DNA of 50,963 bases. It comes from Mycolicibacterium peregrinum (GTDB lineage: Bacteria > Actinomycetota > Actinomycetes > Mycobacteriales > Mycobacteriaceae). Shown here piece by piece: positions 50,896 through 50,963 of this stretch; the first letter of the stretch is position 1; each line of letters begins with the position of its first letter. The stretch is from the NCBI RefSeq assembly GCF_001665625.1, contig NZ_LZSY01000139.1, positions 1 through 50,963 on the forward strand, read 5' to 3'. The position numbers and the translations under genes are program-made. The notes beneath the pieces were generated by a model, which did no database searches, was not told where the DNA came from, and saw only the letters and a program-made list of their open reading frames with translations.

Positions 50896-50963
50896 TGTTC
50901 GGCGGTGTCCTACTTTTCCACCCGAGAGGGTAGTATCATCGGCGCTGGCAGGCTTAGCTTCCG
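50896..50963 (-). rRNA. rrf: 5S rRNA, 3' part (truncated by window edge)
   Basis: The complement reads ...GAAGCTAAGCCTGCCAGCGC... and ends GGACACCGCCGAACA, matching the 3' half of mycobacterial 5S rRNA. The 5' part and the 23S and 16S genes lie beyond the right edge. The 3' end is placed at about 50896 by pattern and may be off by one or two bases. Confidence 0.93.

Overview
This 51-kb, high-GC window is a chromosomal segment of a Mycobacterium, most likely a rapidly growing one (Mycolicibacterium, M. smegmatis-like). The gene order from about 17.9 kb to the right end matches the M. tuberculosis stretch Rv1343c-Rv1316c as I recall it: lprD, Rv1342c, rdgB, rphA, Rv1339, murI, rhomboid, cysM-cysO-mec, Rv1333, Rv1332, clpS, pncB, dinG, glgP, glgE, glgB, thioredoxin-like, fadA4, methylmalonyl-CoA epimerase, Rv1322, nucS, adenylate cyclase, alkA, ogt, then an rrn operon. 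An MspA-like porin gene, a PGRS-like glycine-repeat protein and no phage or IS genes also fit. Starts were chosen from homologue lengths, ribosome binding sites and neighbour spacing.

Left part (1-17.8 kb), largely accessory relative to M. tuberculosis: ahpC-ahpD peroxide defence with a 17-bp palindrome in front; a small P-loop kinase; a YpfJ-like zinc-peptidase lipoprotein and a DUF4333 membrane protein; a fatty-acyl-AMP ligase with no polyketide synthase beside it; a divergent cassette of an unrecognised gene against an HSP90-like ATPase coupled to a TPR protein (6.1-9.8 kb); an alpha/beta hydrolase, a SpoIIAA-like protein and a small lipoprotein; a TetR regulator divergent from a secreted protein joining a PGRS-like glycine repeat to an endoglycoceramidase-type GH5 domain; a nitroreductase; a voltage-gated-type ion channel; tRNA-Leu(TAG); and a DUF6882-like gene.

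Middle part (17.8-31.3 kb): lprD/DUF3817; a MarR/MFS pair sharing an AT-rich operator-like palindrome; and a long minus-strand run, clpS, an aosR-like gene, a P1-type peptidase, mec-cysO-cysM (cysteine from O-phosphoserine with a protein-bound thiocarboxylate), rhomboid, murI, a metallo-beta-lactamase-fold cAMP phosphodiesterase homologue, rph and rdgB. pncB-dinG run the other way and overlap by ATGA.

Right part (31.3-51 kb): a second zinc-peptidase lipoprotein, an MspA-like porin behind twin GTTCCC-N3-GGGAAC palindromes, and a virginiamycin-B-lyase-like propeller translationally coupled to glgP. These interrupt the M. tuberculosis order between dinG and glgP. The glycogen/alpha-glucan genes follow: glgP diverges from glgE-glgB, which ends in a 29-bp-stem hairpin. 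Then come the thioredoxin-like/DUF3817/thiolase group, the epimerase, nucS mismatch repair, one membrane adenylate cyclase, a glutaminase-STAS fusion, and the ada-alkA fusion with ogt for alkylation damage. The window ends inside a 5S rRNA read leftward from an rrn operon, with its intrinsic terminator.

No stretch longer than 300 bases lacks a gene or described element. The longest gaps are 37125-37324 and 20344-20536. No IS element, prophage, CRISPR array or attachment site was seen.
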